The notes: generated by a model not told the origin, from the sequence alone. DNA of 64,000 bases from CAXRDE01 sp964229355 (GCA_964229355.1 CAXRDE010000023.1:124001-188000); one strand, 5' to 3'; shown: positions 51,507 through 60,483, counted from the first letter of the stretch. A program made the numbers and translations.

Positions 51507-52464
51507 TTTCGTTTCCTGGGCTAAGCATCCCGTCGTTCTATTGCGCAGTCAAGCGGCTTTTTACCAGGCCTTAAAAACGCCTGGTGCGGTCCAGCTCTTT
51601 AATGCCTTTTATCAACAGTGCTCAATGCCAAAACAGCGCCTTTTGCATGCCGCTTTTGCCAAGATCTTTCGCCAGCGCAAGCCGCTGCATCATTTGGGCT
51701 CCTGGAAAGGTGATTTTGCTGGCGCGCCCTATACCATCCCCCTCCGGCCAGCACACCTGTGGCTAGACTGGGACACAGCGCTCTCTCTCAACGGCCACGA
51801 TACAGAAGTCAAACAGACCTACCTTTACCTGTTACAGCATTACCCCATTCGCACCTTTTTTGATGTGGGCGCCAATTACGGTACCCACAGTTTATTGCTA
51901 TCCCTTGCAGGGGTTAGAGCGGTCGCTTTTGAACCAAACCCCGCTTGTCACGGTTATTTTTGGCACTTAATGGAACAGAACCCGCCCCCTCAGCTTCCCA
52001 CGCTTGTTAAAAAAGGAGTGGGGGAAAAAACCGGCCATTTTTCTTTGGTCTATGACCCCACCGAAACCTGGAATGGTCGCCTAAGTACAAGCCCCGCAGC
52101 GATTACCGCCACACAAAAGCAGGTGGAGGTAGAGGTGCTTACCTTAGATGATTATACGCAAGATAACCATGTATTTCCTGATCTAATGAAAATAGACACC
52201 GAAGGTTTTGAACGACAGGTATTGAACGGAGCCCGGCACTTGCTTGCGCAGCAACGCTGCTTTGTGCTTTTTGAGAGCTTGAGACCTACAGCCCCCTCAG
52301 AAGGCCAGGAGCGGGAGGCCATTTTTGCACAACTCACCCAGGCAAAGTATTTCCTGTTTCAGCTACCCTGGCAGGGCGAGCCACAGCACCACGCCCTCCA
52401 ACAAACGGATTTCGTAACCAGTTCAGAAACTAACTTTATCGCCGTGCCAGGCACGTTCTTTTAA
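51484..52464 (+). CDS. FkbM family methyltransferase
   Basis: A SAM-dependent methyltransferase of about 326 residues. Residues about 120-150 form motif I (FFDVGANYGTHSLLLSLAG) followed by AFEPNPACHGYF; later LMKIDTEGFERQVLNGA is the FkbM signature. Family members O-methylate sugars or polyketides; the target here is unknown. The start is uncertain: ATG 51484, ATG 51499 or TTG 51472 are in frame, none with a good Shine-Dalgarno, and a 12-bp inverted repeat covers the two ATGs. It is divergent from the 2OG oxygenase. Confidence 0.85.
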   Translation: MLKSSMVNFVSWAKHPVVLLRSQAAFYQALKTPGAVQLFNAFYQQCSMPKQRLLHAAFAKIFRQRKPLHHLGSWKGDFAGAPYTIPLRPAHLWLDWDTALSLNGHDTEVKQTYLYLLQHYPIRTFFDVGANYGTHSLLLSLAGVRAVAFEPNPACHGYFWHLMEQNPPPQLPTLVKKGVGEKTGHFSLVYDPTETWNGRLSTSPAAITATQKQVEVEVLTLDDYTQDNHVFPDLMKIDTEGFERQVLNGARHLLAQQRCFVLFESLRPTAPSEGQEREAIFAQLTQAKYFLFQLPWQGEPQHHALQQTDFVTSSETNFIAVPGTFF

Positions 52465-52506
52465 TGGCCCCCTGCCTCACCCTCTCCCACACAAAGGAAG
52501 ACCCTT

Positions 52507-53331
52507 ATGGAATTTACAGGTACTGATCACTATTATCTTAATCCCGAACTCAAACTGATTGTGAACATGGCCTTGCACATGCAAAAGCCCTTGCTGCTCA
52601 CCGGTGAGCCCGGCACCGGCAAAACCCAACTGGCCTTCGAAATTTCACGGGCCTTAGACATGCCCTTAGAAATTCTCAGGGCCAAATCCACGATCAAGGG
52701 CGAAGAAACCTGTTATGTGCAAGACACCGTTTTGCGCCTGAATGATGCCCGCTTTGGCACCGAAAATACAAACCGCGACGTCAACCGCTTCTTTGATTAC
52801 GTGATTTGGGGACCCATCGGGCGGGCCTTTCGGAGCGATCGCCCCGTGGTACTCTTGCTTGATGAAATCGATAAAACAGAGTCTGATGTTCAGGATAATT
52901 TGCTCGATGTGCTGGATGAAAAACAGTTCACCATCCGCGAAACCAACACCGTGATTCAGGCCCAACACCCGCCCTTTATTATCATTACTTCCAATGCCAA
53001 ACGGGAGTTGTCGGATCCCTTTTTACGCCGGTGTTTCTGCCATCATTTGGCCTTTCCTACCCGCGATGAAATGGAACAGATCGTACAATTGCATTTTCCC
53101 GATTTGGACCACACCCTGAAAGACACCGCCCTACACCTGTTTTATGAACTGCGGGCGCGGGGTTTTGAAAAAGCGCCGGCCACCAGTGAGCTGCTAGACT
53201 GGTTGGGGGCCTTGCAAACCACCGGAGAAATGCCCACCGCCCCCGATGCGCTGCCTTTTATTGGCACCCTTCTCAAGCGCACTGAAGATATTTTGGCGTA
53301 CCGACAAGATCAGCCGCGCAAACGCAGGTAA
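52507..53331 (+). CDS. MoxR-type AAA+ ATPase
   Basis: A 274-residue AAA+ protein with Walker A GEPGTGKT (33-40), Walker B VVLLLDEIDK (about 114-123; E120 catalytic), sensor 1 in IITSNAKRELSDPF and arginine-finger region FLRRC. MoxR ATPases act as chaperones that mature metal enzymes or protein complexes, normally with a VWA-domain partner. AAAGGAAG lies upstream. The VWA-type partner gene follows 6 bases downstream. Confidence 0.92.
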   Translation: MEFTGTDHYYLNPELKLIVNMALHMQKPLLLTGEPGTGKTQLAFEISRALDMPLEILRAKSTIKGEETCYVQDTVLRLNDARFGTENTNRDVNRFFDYVIWGPIGRAFRSDRPVVLLLDEIDKTESDVQDNLLDVLDEKQFTIRETNTVIQAQHPPFIIITSNAKRELSDPFLRRCFCHHLAFPTRDEMEQIVQLHFPDLDHTLKDTALHLFYELRARGFEKAPATSELLDWLGALQTTGEMPTAPDALPFIGTLLKRTEDILAYRQDQPRKRR

Positions 53332-53337
53332 AGAACC

Positions 53338-54534
53338 ATGGTCAGCCCCCCTTTGCTGCGATTCTTTTACGCCCTTCCGGATTATGGGATACCCATTAGT
53401 ACCCAGTATCTTTTAGATATTTATGAAGGTCTAAACAAGGGTTTGGTACATACGATCGATGAGCTCTTTGTGTTTTTGCGCCTGAACCTGATAAAAAAAG
53501 TGGAGCACATGGATGCTTTTGAGCGGGCGTTTGCTTTTTTCTTTTTTAATGTGGATATTCCCGCGGTCAGCGAAGGGGATCCCGCCCTGTTTGATACCCA
53601 CCAATTTCAAAAGTGGTTGCAGGACGCCATCGCAAAAAAAGAGGTGCCCCGCCAGTTTTGGCAGCTCAGCCGCGATGAACTCATGCGCAAATTCTGGGAA
53701 ACCCTACGGGCCCAGATGGAGCGCCATGACGGCGGCAATAAGTGGGTGGGCACGGGAGGCAGTTCGCCCTTTGGCCACTCAGGGGCGTTTGGACAACCCG
53801 GCGTGCGGGTGCATGGCCCTGGCCAACATCAGGCTGCCATAAAGGCCATTGGCGCCCGCCATTATATTGACTACGCCAGTAACAATAGCCTGACGGGCAG
53901 CAATATGCGCCAGGCCCTGGATGCCCTTAAAGCGCTAAAACCATCAGGGGCCTATACCACCCTGGCCTTAGATGAAACCCTGCGCAAAACCGCCCAGAAT
54001 GGCGGTGAAATTGAACTGGTTTTTCAACAGGAGCAGCGCGATAAAATCGCGGTGATGCTACTGATCGATAATGGGGGACGGTCCATGCTGCCCCATGTGG
54101 ACCTGACCCGCTTGCTTTTTGCCAAAATGCAGGATCGCTTTCAGAGCCTACACACCTACTATTTTCACAACACCATCTACGGAAAGGTCTATCGCGATCC
54201 TTTTCACCGTGAGGCCCATGCCACAGAAAAGCTTCTGCAGGCCAACCCCGACACGCGTCTTATTATTGTGGGTGACGCCAGCATGGCCCCCGAAGAATTA
54301 ATGTATGCCCGCGGCAGCCTTTATTTTGAAGATGAGGAAGAGACCCCCAGCATTGAATGGCTACACTACTTGCAGCGGCGTTTTCGCCACCGGGTCTGGC
54401 TCAATCCCATTCCCGAAAGTTACTGGCAGCCCCCCTATGGTGCCTGGACCCTACACCAGATTCAGGGCCTGTTTCCCATGGAAGACCTCAGCCTGGCGGG
54501 CATTAAAAAAGCCGTGGAACGCCTTAATCGTTAG
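53338..54534 (+). CDS. VWA/CoxE-like partner of MoxR ATPase
   Basis: A 398-residue protein. The first about 130 residues are helical; then a Gly-rich connector GGNKWVGTGGSSPFGHSGAFG, typical of this family. The von Willebrand A-like domain starts KIAVMLLIDNGGRSM; the metal site thus reads DNGGRSM rather than classical DxSxS, so metal binding may be altered. The later VGDASMAPEELM and VWLNPIPESYW segments are conserved in the family. Works with the upstream MoxR protein as a chaperone pair; client unknown. Confidence 0.87.
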   Translation: MVSPPLLRFFYALPDYGIPISTQYLLDIYEGLNKGLVHTIDELFVFLRLNLIKKVEHMDAFERAFAFFFFNVDIPAVSEGDPALFDTHQFQKWLQDAIAKKEVPRQFWQLSRDELMRKFWETLRAQMERHDGGNKWVGTGGSSPFGHSGAFGQPGVRVHGPGQHQAAIKAIGARHYIDYASNNSLTGSNMRQALDALKALKPSGAYTTLALDETLRKTAQNGGEIELVFQQEQRDKIAVMLLIDNGGRSMLPHVDLTRLLFAKMQDRFQSLHTYYFHNTIYGKVYRDPFHREAHATEKLLQANPDTRLIIVGDASMAPEELMYARGSLYFEDEEETPSIEWLHYLQRRFRHRVWLNPIPESYWQPPYGAWTLHQIQGLFPMEDLSLAGIKKAVERLNR

Positions 54535-54559
54535 AGGTGTTTTCCGGTACAATACCTGA

Positions 54560-54892
54560 ATGTACACAATTTACGGCATTAAAAACTGCGACACCATGAA
54601 AAAGGCCTTTCGCCATTTAGAAGCCCACGGCATTGCCTATAGGTTTATCGACTACAAAAAACAGCCCCCCGACATTGCAGACTTGCAACGCTGGCAAGCG
54701 GGTTTTGGCGAACTACCCGTCAACACCCGCGGCACCTCCTATCGCACTCTCAAAGCGGATTATGAGGCCGGAGATAACGCCGCGAAAATAGCCCTGTTAC
54801 AAGCGAATCCATCGGCCATTAAGCGTCCCATTTTAGAAGGTCCTGATACCCTGCTCAAAGGCTTTAGCGCCCAGGACTGGCCCACCCAATAA
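54560..54892 (+). CDS. ArsC/YffB-family (Spx/MgsR-like) reductase-like protein
   Basis: A 110-residue thioredoxin-fold protein: MYTIYGIKNCDTMKKAFRHL with C10, the RFIDYKKQPP segment and IKRPILEG near the C-terminus. This pattern matches YffB-type ArsC-family proteins, which have a single active cysteine and are not proven arsenate reductases. Cytosolic. It follows the VWA gene by 25 bases and a TPR gene follows. Confidence 0.9.
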   Translation: MYTIYGIKNCDTMKKAFRHLEAHGIAYRFIDYKKQPPDIADLQRWQAGFGELPVNTRGTSYRTLKADYEAGDNAAKIALLQANPSAIKRPILEGPDTLLKGFSAQDWPTQ

Positions 54893-54907
54893 TTTCGAGA
54901 GATACCC

Positions 54908-55516
54908 ATGAAACCCTTTTTAAGACAACAAACCCCCGATAGTCCTGAGCTCAAAGCCAGCTATGCCCGCCACGCCGAAGAACTACAAAGGCTGCCAGAG
55001 GATCAGCCCGTTCGCTTTTTACAGTTGATGGCCTTGCTGGGCGTGGAGGCCTTTCAATTGAATGCCTTAGAAGATGCCAAAGCCTATTTAAAAAATGCCT
55101 TACAACTGGCCCAACACACCCAACAAGCGGCCATGGTGTTTCACCTGAGTTTACAATTGGGCACCTGTTGCCAATACTTAGAAGATCTTGAAGGGGCTGA
55201 TACGTACTTTCAACAGGCTTTAAAAATGACCACCGAAGACCCCCTAAAAAAAGAACTGGGGCAGGCCCTGGTGGCCTGGGGAAAACTGCTGGCAGAACAG
55301 GGCAAGTACAGCGTGGCCCAGTCCTGCTTTGAGCGGGCCATTGCCTTTGAAAAAGCCCAGACCGATCCCCGAGAGCACAATGTGGAAGATGCGGAAAACG
55401 CCCTGGCACTTTTGGAGGCTTTGGGCCCCATTGACGACAAAGGTTACGCGGTAAGCTATACCGAAATCAGCCACATCGAAGTGCCTGAAATTACCATTCC
55501 CTCAGACACAGAATAA
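54908..55516 (+). CDS. TPR-repeat protein, 202 aa
   Basis: A cytosolic protein with three TPR-like repeats around residues 35-155 (LGVEAFQLNALEDAKAYLKNALQLA; LGTCCQYLEDLEGADTYFQQALKM; WGKLLAEQGKYSVAQSCFERAIAFE) and a 40-residue acidic tail. No signal peptide. GAGAG precedes the ATG. Last gene of the MoxR/VWA/ArsC-like run, suggesting it may help scaffold the same process. Confidence 0.8.
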   Translation: MKPFLRQQTPDSPELKASYARHAEELQRLPEDQPVRFLQLMALLGVEAFQLNALEDAKAYLKNALQLAQHTQQAAMVFHLSLQLGTCCQYLEDLEGADTYFQQALKMTTEDPLKKELGQALVAWGKLLAEQGKYSVAQSCFERAIAFEKAQTDPREHNVEDAENALALLEALGPIDDKGYAVSYTEISHIEVPEITIPSDTE

Positions 55517-55522
55517 CCCGTT

Positions 55523-56050
55523 TTAGTCTGCCATACCCAACTGTCCCAGGGCCCACCGGTCGGCATACTGGTACATTTCTTCAAGGGCAGCTTCGGTGGC
55601 CTCAGGGTGTTGAGAGCCCTGCTGTAACACGCGGTATTTGAGGGTTTCTGCATTGAGTAACACCACGGTAAGCAGATCGCGATCGGGATCCACCACAACC
55701 AGTGAGCGCAAAGTGTTTTCAGGGTTATGCCCTTCGGAAAGCACATAGCCCTCCATAATCTGCGAGACCGGCAAAAGCACTTCACGACTGGCCTCAAAAG
55801 CCGCGCGATGCGTCTCACCAAGCAACTGAGTAAGACGGGTACGAAGGGGTTCTGTCTGCAGCATTTCACGCCCCTGATCGGTGTTAATAAAGGGAAGCAC
55901 AGCCTGGTAAGACAAGGCTTTAATCGCCGCATCGGGTAGCGGAGCCTCTTCACGCTGCTGAAACCAACTGGCGCACGCCGAAAGGCTCAAACATCCCCCA
56001 CACACTATTAAACCGTAGACAACCTGTCTGGGAATCCGTAAAAACGCCAT
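55523..56050 (-). CDS. hypothetical lipoprotein, 175 aa
   Basis: A signal peptide with lipobox LSLSA-C26, then about 145 residues of mixed alpha/beta character (AVLPFINTDQGREML; EGYVLSEGHN; NTLRSLVVVDPDRDLLTVVLLNAETLKYRVL). No family recognised. Likely an inner- or outer-membrane-anchored periplasmic protein. It starts 11 bases after the dGTPase stop and may be the last gene of a prfC-dgt-lipoprotein unit. Confidence 0.78.
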   Translation of the reverse strand: MAFLRIPRQVVYGLIVCGGCLSLSACASWFQQREEAPLPDAAIKALSYQAVLPFINTDQGREMLQTEPLRTRLTQLLGETHRAAFEASREVLLPVSQIMEGYVLSEGHNPENTLRSLVVVDPDRDLLTVVLLNAETLKYRVLQQGSQHPEATEAALEEMYQYADRWALGQLGMAD

Positions 56051-56061
56051 ACATCCTCACT

Positions 56062-57459
56062 TTAATAAACGATTTGTAACAACATCGAACTTTCTGATGT
56101 ACCTTGCAAACGCTGATACATTTGAATAGCCTGGGTTTCGGTCATACTGGCAATCAGATCCACCACAATACGCGAGCGTTCATGAATAGCTTCCGTGGCT
56201 TCCAAACGCTCACGATACCCCAGGGGGAAAATATCCCAATCCCGCTGATGCTGAGAGGCCTCATAAAAGGTTTGAAACAAGACTTCGATAATCCGCACAT
56301 AGCCTTTTTTTTGCGCGGTGAGTGCGGGACTGCGCATCACATAGTGCCAGGTGAGTTCTTTGAGCATTTTGACTTCTTGAGCAGCCTGGGCATCAATTTG
56401 AATTAAACATCCCTCATGTTGTTCGGGATCGCAGAGGCGTACCGCGTTGATATAGCGGCTGACGTGTAAAGAGGTAAAGCGCCGCAGATAGGCTTTTAAG
56501 GCATGGGAGCCATCATAGGGCGTCTGCAAGTCACTCAATTTACCCATAATGCGCAGAAAGGACTGTACCAGCTCTGCTTTTCGTTCGGGACTGCGAAATT
56601 CCGATTGAATATTTTTGTGTTCCCAACGCTTAAAAACCGCCGTTAAAAAGCGGTCGGTTTCTGAGCCCGACTGCACTTCCCATTCACCATTGGCTTTGCG
56701 ACGCAGTGAGTGTACCAGGCGGTCCAGGGGAATAAGGTTGGCCCGATAAAAGTCTTCCACATCATGGATCGAATAGGCAATATCGTCGGCCCAGTCCATG
56801 AGTTCGGCTTCGATACATTTGCGATGATGCTTCACACCGCCACGGGCAAAGTCAAAGTCTTCGCGCTCCGTAAAATAAGCGTTCCATTTTTTGGTGGAAC
56901 GGTTGCCGTACTCCCCATAAATCCAGGGGTATTTTAAAATGGCGTTCAAACTGCCACGGGTGAGGTTCAGCCCCGTAAACTCCCCTTTGCGGGTGGCCAA
57001 TTTGGTGACAATACGAAAGGTTTGGGCGTTGCCCTCAAAGCCATCCACCAGCCCAATACCCTGGGCCAGCTCATGAAGCTTGCGTTCTGCAATATGCCCG
57101 AAAGGTGGATGACCCATATCGTGGGCCAGCGCGGCGGTTTCTGCAATATCCGGATCAATGCCCCCTACCGCTTCCGCCAGTACACCCTCAGTTTTTTGAA
57201 GCTTAAAGGCCAGGGATTTGGCAATTTGCGCCACCTTTAAACTGTGGGTCAAACGGTTATGAAAGGTATGCCCCTCTTGCACCGACACCACCTGGGTCAC
57301 CCCTGCCAAACGGCGAAACGCGGAGCAAAACAACAGGCGATCGCGGTCTTTTTGAGCGGGCTCTCGGTAATCCAGCTCGTCACCCAGACCATAATCCAAC
57401 AGGTCCTCAGAGGTTTTTTCATCGCGGTAGCGTCGCGCGTGCTTGGGGGGAATCGTCAT
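56062..57459 (-). CDS. dgt: dGTPase-family HD phosphohydrolase
   Basis: A 465-residue HD-domain enzyme. Metal ligands lie in RLTHSLKVAQIAK (H72), LAHDMGHPPFGH (H113 D114) and DWADDIAYS. YREPAQKDRDRLLFCSAFRRLAGVTQVV at the N-terminus is typical of deoxyguanosinetriphosphate triphosphohydrolase-like proteins, which hydrolyse dNTPs to deoxynucleoside and tripolyphosphate. Cytosolic; helps set the dNTP pool, and some homologues restrict phage. The start lies 1 base after prfC stops. Confidence 0.9.
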   Translation of the reverse strand: MTIPPKHARRYRDEKTSEDLLDYGLGDELDYREPAQKDRDRLLFCSAFRRLAGVTQVVSVQEGHTFHNRLTHSLKVAQIAKSLAFKLQKTEGVLAEAVGGIDPDIAETAALAHDMGHPPFGHIAERKLHELAQGIGLVDGFEGNAQTFRIVTKLATRKGEFTGLNLTRGSLNAILKYPWIYGEYGNRSTKKWNAYFTEREDFDFARGGVKHHRKCIEAELMDWADDIAYSIHDVEDFYRANLIPLDRLVHSLRRKANGEWEVQSGSETDRFLTAVFKRWEHKNIQSEFRSPERKAELVQSFLRIMGKLSDLQTPYDGSHALKAYLRRFTSLHVSRYINAVRLCDPEQHEGCLIQIDAQAAQEVKMLKELTWHYVMRSPALTAQKKGYVRIIEVLFQTFYEASQHQRDWDIFPLGYRERLEATEAIHERSRIVVDLIASMTETQAIQMYQRLQGTSESSMLLQIVY

Positions 57460-57460
57460 A

Positions 57461-59074
57461 CTAAGTCTGGGCCATCATTTCTTTGCGAAAGGGCGTATCT
57501 GAGAGGGCAATCTGAGGGTGCTTGTCTTTAAACAGGCCCAGAGACCAGGCGTTTGAGAATAAAATCACCGTATTGCCCAGACGATCGGTGGCGGTAATGG
57601 CTCCCACGGGCAGAATGTCACGGGTCAGCGTGGCAGGATCAACGTCTGGGTGTACCCAGCGCAGCACGGACCAGTTGGCGGGCAAGCTTTCGGTATCAGC
57701 ATTGTACTCACTCTTCATGCGGTGTTTCACCACATCAAATTGCAAGGGACCCACCGCTCCAATCACAAAATTGTTTTGCGAATGGGTATTCAGGTCAAAG
57801 CCCTGAACAACCCCTTCTTGCAGCAATTGTTCAAGTCCATCGCGAAAGCGTTTGTAATTCGAGGGATTGGGATTGTTTAAATAGATAAAGTGTTCCGGTG
57901 CAAAGTAGGGAATGCCCTGGTAAATGATTTTACTGTCGCTGGTCAGGGTATCACCAATGCCAAATTTGTCGTTGCTAATTAAACCGATGACATCACCGGG
58001 CCAGGCTTCTTCAACGCTTTCACGCTCCTGACCAAATACCGTATGGGCACTAGAGAGACGTACTTTTTTACCACTTTTGGGGTGGTGCACCTGCATGTTC
58101 TTCTCAAATTTACCGCTGCAAATGCGCAAAAAGGCAATGCGGTCACGGTGACGGGGATCCATGTTGGCCTGAATTTTAAACACAAAACCCGAAAAAGCGC
58201 TATCTTCAGGCTTGACCACTTTTTCACCCAGGGCTGGATACATACCGGGCACCGGCGCATATTGAAAGATCGCGTCCAGCAACAACTCCACTCCAAAGTT
58301 GTTCATGGCTGAGCCAAAGAAGACGGGGGTGATTTTACCCGACAAAACCTCTGCGTGGTTAAAATCTTCACCGGCAATATCGAGCATTTCAATTTCTTCC
58401 ACCACCTGGCTGTACACATGGGGGGGCAAGGTATCGGCCACAATTTGATCTTCAATATTGGCCACGGATTCAGGGGCTTTATAAGCGCCTCCCGTGGTGC
58501 GTTCAAATAGATGCACCTTTTTGTCGAGTCGATCGTAGACCCCTTTGAATTCAAAGCCAGTGCCTAAAGGCCAGTTCACGGGGTAGGCACCAATATTTAA
58601 GACCTTTTCCAGTTCATCCAACAAATCCAGGGGTTCACGGGTAGGACGGTCTAATTTGTTCACAAAGGTAAAAATGGGAATGCCCCGCTTGCGGCACACT
58701 TCAAAGAGCTTCAAGGTTTGGGCCTCGATCCCTTTGGCTCCGTCAATGACCATGATCACCGAGTCCACGGCGGTCAAAATACGATAGGTATCTTCAGAGA
58801 AGTCCTGGTGACCTGGGGTATCGAGAAGGTTCATGCGGAAGCCTTCAAAATCAAATTGAAGCACTGTGGAAGTAATCGAAATACCCCGCTGTTGTTCGAG
58901 CTCCATCCAGTCCGAGGTGGCAGCCCGTTGGTTTTTTCTGGCCCGCACGGCTCCGGCTTCTTGCACGGCGCCTCCATACAGCAAGAACTTTTCGGTAAGG
59001 GTGGTTTTCCCCGCATCGGGGTGAGAGATAATGGCCACCGTTCGGCGGCGCTGGATTTCATCCTGAGCTTTCAC
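57461..59074 (-). CDS. prfC: peptide chain release factor 3
   Basis: A 537-residue translational GTPase that recycles class I release factors after termination. G1 is HPDAGKTT (18-25), switch I includes QRGISITST, G3 DTPGHQDF, G4 NKLDR. The GTG start at 59074 (MKAQDEIQRRRTVAIISHPD) gives a normal N-terminus and has GTGAG about 6 bases upstream. In the same frame, an ATG at 59107 with a well-placed GGAG is followed by a TAA at codon 4. A 7-codon ORF (59071-59094) overlaps the GTG. Translation may thus involve reinitiation or readthrough. Confidence 0.96.
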   Translation of the reverse strand: MKAQDEIQRRRTVAIISHPDAGKTTLTEKFLLYGGAVQEAGAVRARKNQRAATSDWMELEQQRGISITSTVLQFDFEGFRMNLLDTPGHQDFSEDTYRILTAVDSVIMVIDGAKGIEAQTLKLFEVCRKRGIPIFTFVNKLDRPTREPLDLLDELEKVLNIGAYPVNWPLGTGFEFKGVYDRLDKKVHLFERTTGGAYKAPESVANIEDQIVADTLPPHVYSQVVEEIEMLDIAGEDFNHAEVLSGKITPVFFGSAMNNFGVELLLDAIFQYAPVPGMYPALGEKVVKPEDSAFSGFVFKIQANMDPRHRDRIAFLRICSGKFEKNMQVHHPKSGKKVRLSSAHTVFGQERESVEEAWPGDVIGLISNDKFGIGDTLTSDSKIIYQGIPYFAPEHFIYLNNPNPSNYKRFRDGLEQLLQEGVVQGFDLNTHSQNNFVIGAVGPLQFDVVKHRMKSEYNADTESLPANWSVLRWVHPDVDPATLTRDILPVGAITATDRLGNTVILFSNAWSLGLFKDKHPQIALSDTPFRKEMMAQT

Positions 59075-59107
59075 AGTGAGCTCACTTTCTGCATCTTAAA
59101 TAGTCAT
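59071..59107 (-). promoter_or_regulatory. mini-ORF leader before prfC
   Basis: On the minus strand, GGAG (59115-59118) is 7 bases before ATG 59107, which encodes only MTI then TAA (59096-59107) in the frame of prfC. A second mini-ORF, MQKVSSL then TGA (59071-59094), is in another frame, and its TGA overlaps the prfC GTG (GTGA). Both short frames end in stops read by release factors that RF3 recycles. Confidence 0.45.
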
Positions 59108-59221
59108 TGTTAGTCTCCATCATAGCAAGTTCTCACCCTGCACGGGCAGAACTTTGCCACCGCAATATTAAGCCCGTATTAAAGCTTGTTTAGAAAGAAG
59201 CAAGTTCGAGGCGATTTTGGT

Positions 59222-59272
59222 CCATAATTCTTTTGACACACGCAGTAAAAAAGGATTGTTTTTGAATTATGG
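59222..59272 (+). promoter_or_regulatory. inverted repeat enclosing the peptidase translation start
   Basis: Perfect 9-bp arms CCATAATTC (59222-59230) and GAATTATGG (59264-59272); the right arm contains the ATG of the NlpC/CHAP-like gene and the loop contains AAGGAT and a TTGACA. If transcription starts upstream of the left arm, the RNA hairpin would mask the start codon. Confidence 0.35.
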
Positions 59273-60420
59273 GTAATGTTTCACTTCCACGACAACAAAC
59301 CGTAGGGCCGGTAGCACCACCTCCTGCTCAATCTCCCGCTCCTCCACCGGCGCTCCCGCAAGAAAAAGCACCGGTTATGGTAGGGCCCCTTCCCCAGGAA
59401 GAAACCCCCGGTTTATTTAGCGAAAGCAATCAAGTGGCTCCCAATGCCTTGCGCCAAAGCATTCTTACCGAAGCCCGCGCCGACTTTACCTTTTTAGAGG
59501 CCGAGAGCGATGAAGAGGTTTTGGACTTTGAGCAGCGGGTCATGCTGATTAACATCAATCACAAAGATAACCCAGGCGAACGGGCTGACGCTGTGGGTGA
59601 CTTTTTCACCGAACTGGTAGACGCCGGTGAAGTCAAACAAGCCCAGCAGTTATTACACGCCTTCCCTGACCTGCCCGATTTACAAAAGAACCTTCACGGT
59701 GCTTTAATCAACGATCTGATGGACAAAGGCAAATACAACCAGGCCTTAGAAATCAACGCTGAGTTTCCGGATGTGGAAACCCAGGACAAAAACGTAGAAT
59801 ACATCGTGCGTTACCTGATTGAAAACGGTGAAACCATTGCGGCTGCTCAGGCCCAGGGCGAAGGCAGTTTAAGTGGTGTCCTCAAAGCAGAATGGGATTC
59901 AGCCATGCACACCGTTGAATCAAAGTACGAAAGCGTGGTCCAGTCCGTTAAAGACATGCTCTTTGGCGAAACCAAGGCCCAGGAGCTGGCCGATTTGGCC
60001 CGTGAAGACGTGGGCAATCAGTACCGCGCCGGATGGTTAGGGGGAGGAACCCTCGCCTGTGCCTACACCGTGTCTCGTATTTTTGATAATATTCCCGAAC
60101 TCGACAAGGTCGACAGCGCTGAAGTGAATAATCTGGTCAATCAAATGCTCACCAAGGGCAACTTTGAACAGGTGCACGGAGACCCCAGAAACAAGGGCCG
60201 CTCAATTTCCAGCAGCGCCGATTTAAAGCCCGGTGACGTGGTGGTGTTCAACCGCCCCAAAAAATCGGGTTACGGCCATATTGGTGTAGTGTCTCGCATC
60301 AAAGAGGACGGCACCGTGCTGATGGTGCATAACTCTAGCAGCAAACGCCAGGTGGTAGAAGTCCCTGTCAACCGTTATAACGGTCGTATGCCCACAGGAG
60401 CCTTCCGTCTGAAAGACTAA
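59269..60420 (+). CDS. NlpC/P60- or CHAP-like cysteine peptidase with Pro-rich N-terminus
   Basis: A 383-residue protein. Residues 10-45 are Pro/Ala/Gln-rich and disordered; residues 60-200 form helical hairpin repeats (EVKQAQQLLHAFPDLPDLQ; KGKYNQALEINAEFPDVETQ); the C-terminal about 145 residues look like a papain-fold peptidoglycan amidase/endopeptidase: probable nucleophile C264 (GGGTLACAYTVSRIF), LKPGDVVVF, H337 (GYGHIGVV) and a polar residue in MVHNSSS. No signal peptide is seen, which is unusual for a wall hydrolase. A strong terminator follows. Alternatively an intracellular protease. Confidence 0.78.
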   Translation: MGNVSLPRQQTVGPVAPPPAQSPAPPPALPQEKAPVMVGPLPQEETPGLFSESNQVAPNALRQSILTEARADFTFLEAESDEEVLDFEQRVMLININHKDNPGERADAVGDFFTELVDAGEVKQAQQLLHAFPDLPDLQKNLHGALINDLMDKGKYNQALEINAEFPDVETQDKNVEYIVRYLIENGETIAAAQAQGEGSLSGVLKAEWDSAMHTVESKYESVVQSVKDMLFGETKAQELADLAREDVGNQYRAGWLGGGTLACAYTVSRIFDNIPELDKVDSAEVNNLVNQMLTKGNFEQVHGDPRNKGRSISSSADLKPGDVVVFNRPKKSGYGHIGVVSRIKEDGTVLMVHNSSSKRQVVEVPVNRYNGRMPTGAFRLKD

Positions 60421-60457
60421 GGTTTACTCCCCGCTTCATACCGTTTTACACCCAAAA

Positions 60458-60483
60458 GCCGGAGCACGCGCTCCGGCTTTTTT
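60458..60483 (+). terminator. rho-independent terminator after the peptidase gene
   Basis: A perfect 8-bp GC-rich stem, GCCGGAGC (60458-60465) and GCTCCGGC (60470-60477), ACGC loop, followed by six T residues. Confidence 0.95.

Noticed and set aside
57461..59107. prfC as a pseudogene with an early stop
   Set aside because: The protein from the GTG is full length with all GTPase motifs; the upstream TAA affects only a possible extended start.
59233..59262. TTGACA at 59233 as a standard promoter for the peptidase gene
   Set aside because: No acceptable -10 hexamer lies 15-19 bp downstream, and the element overlaps the translation start region.
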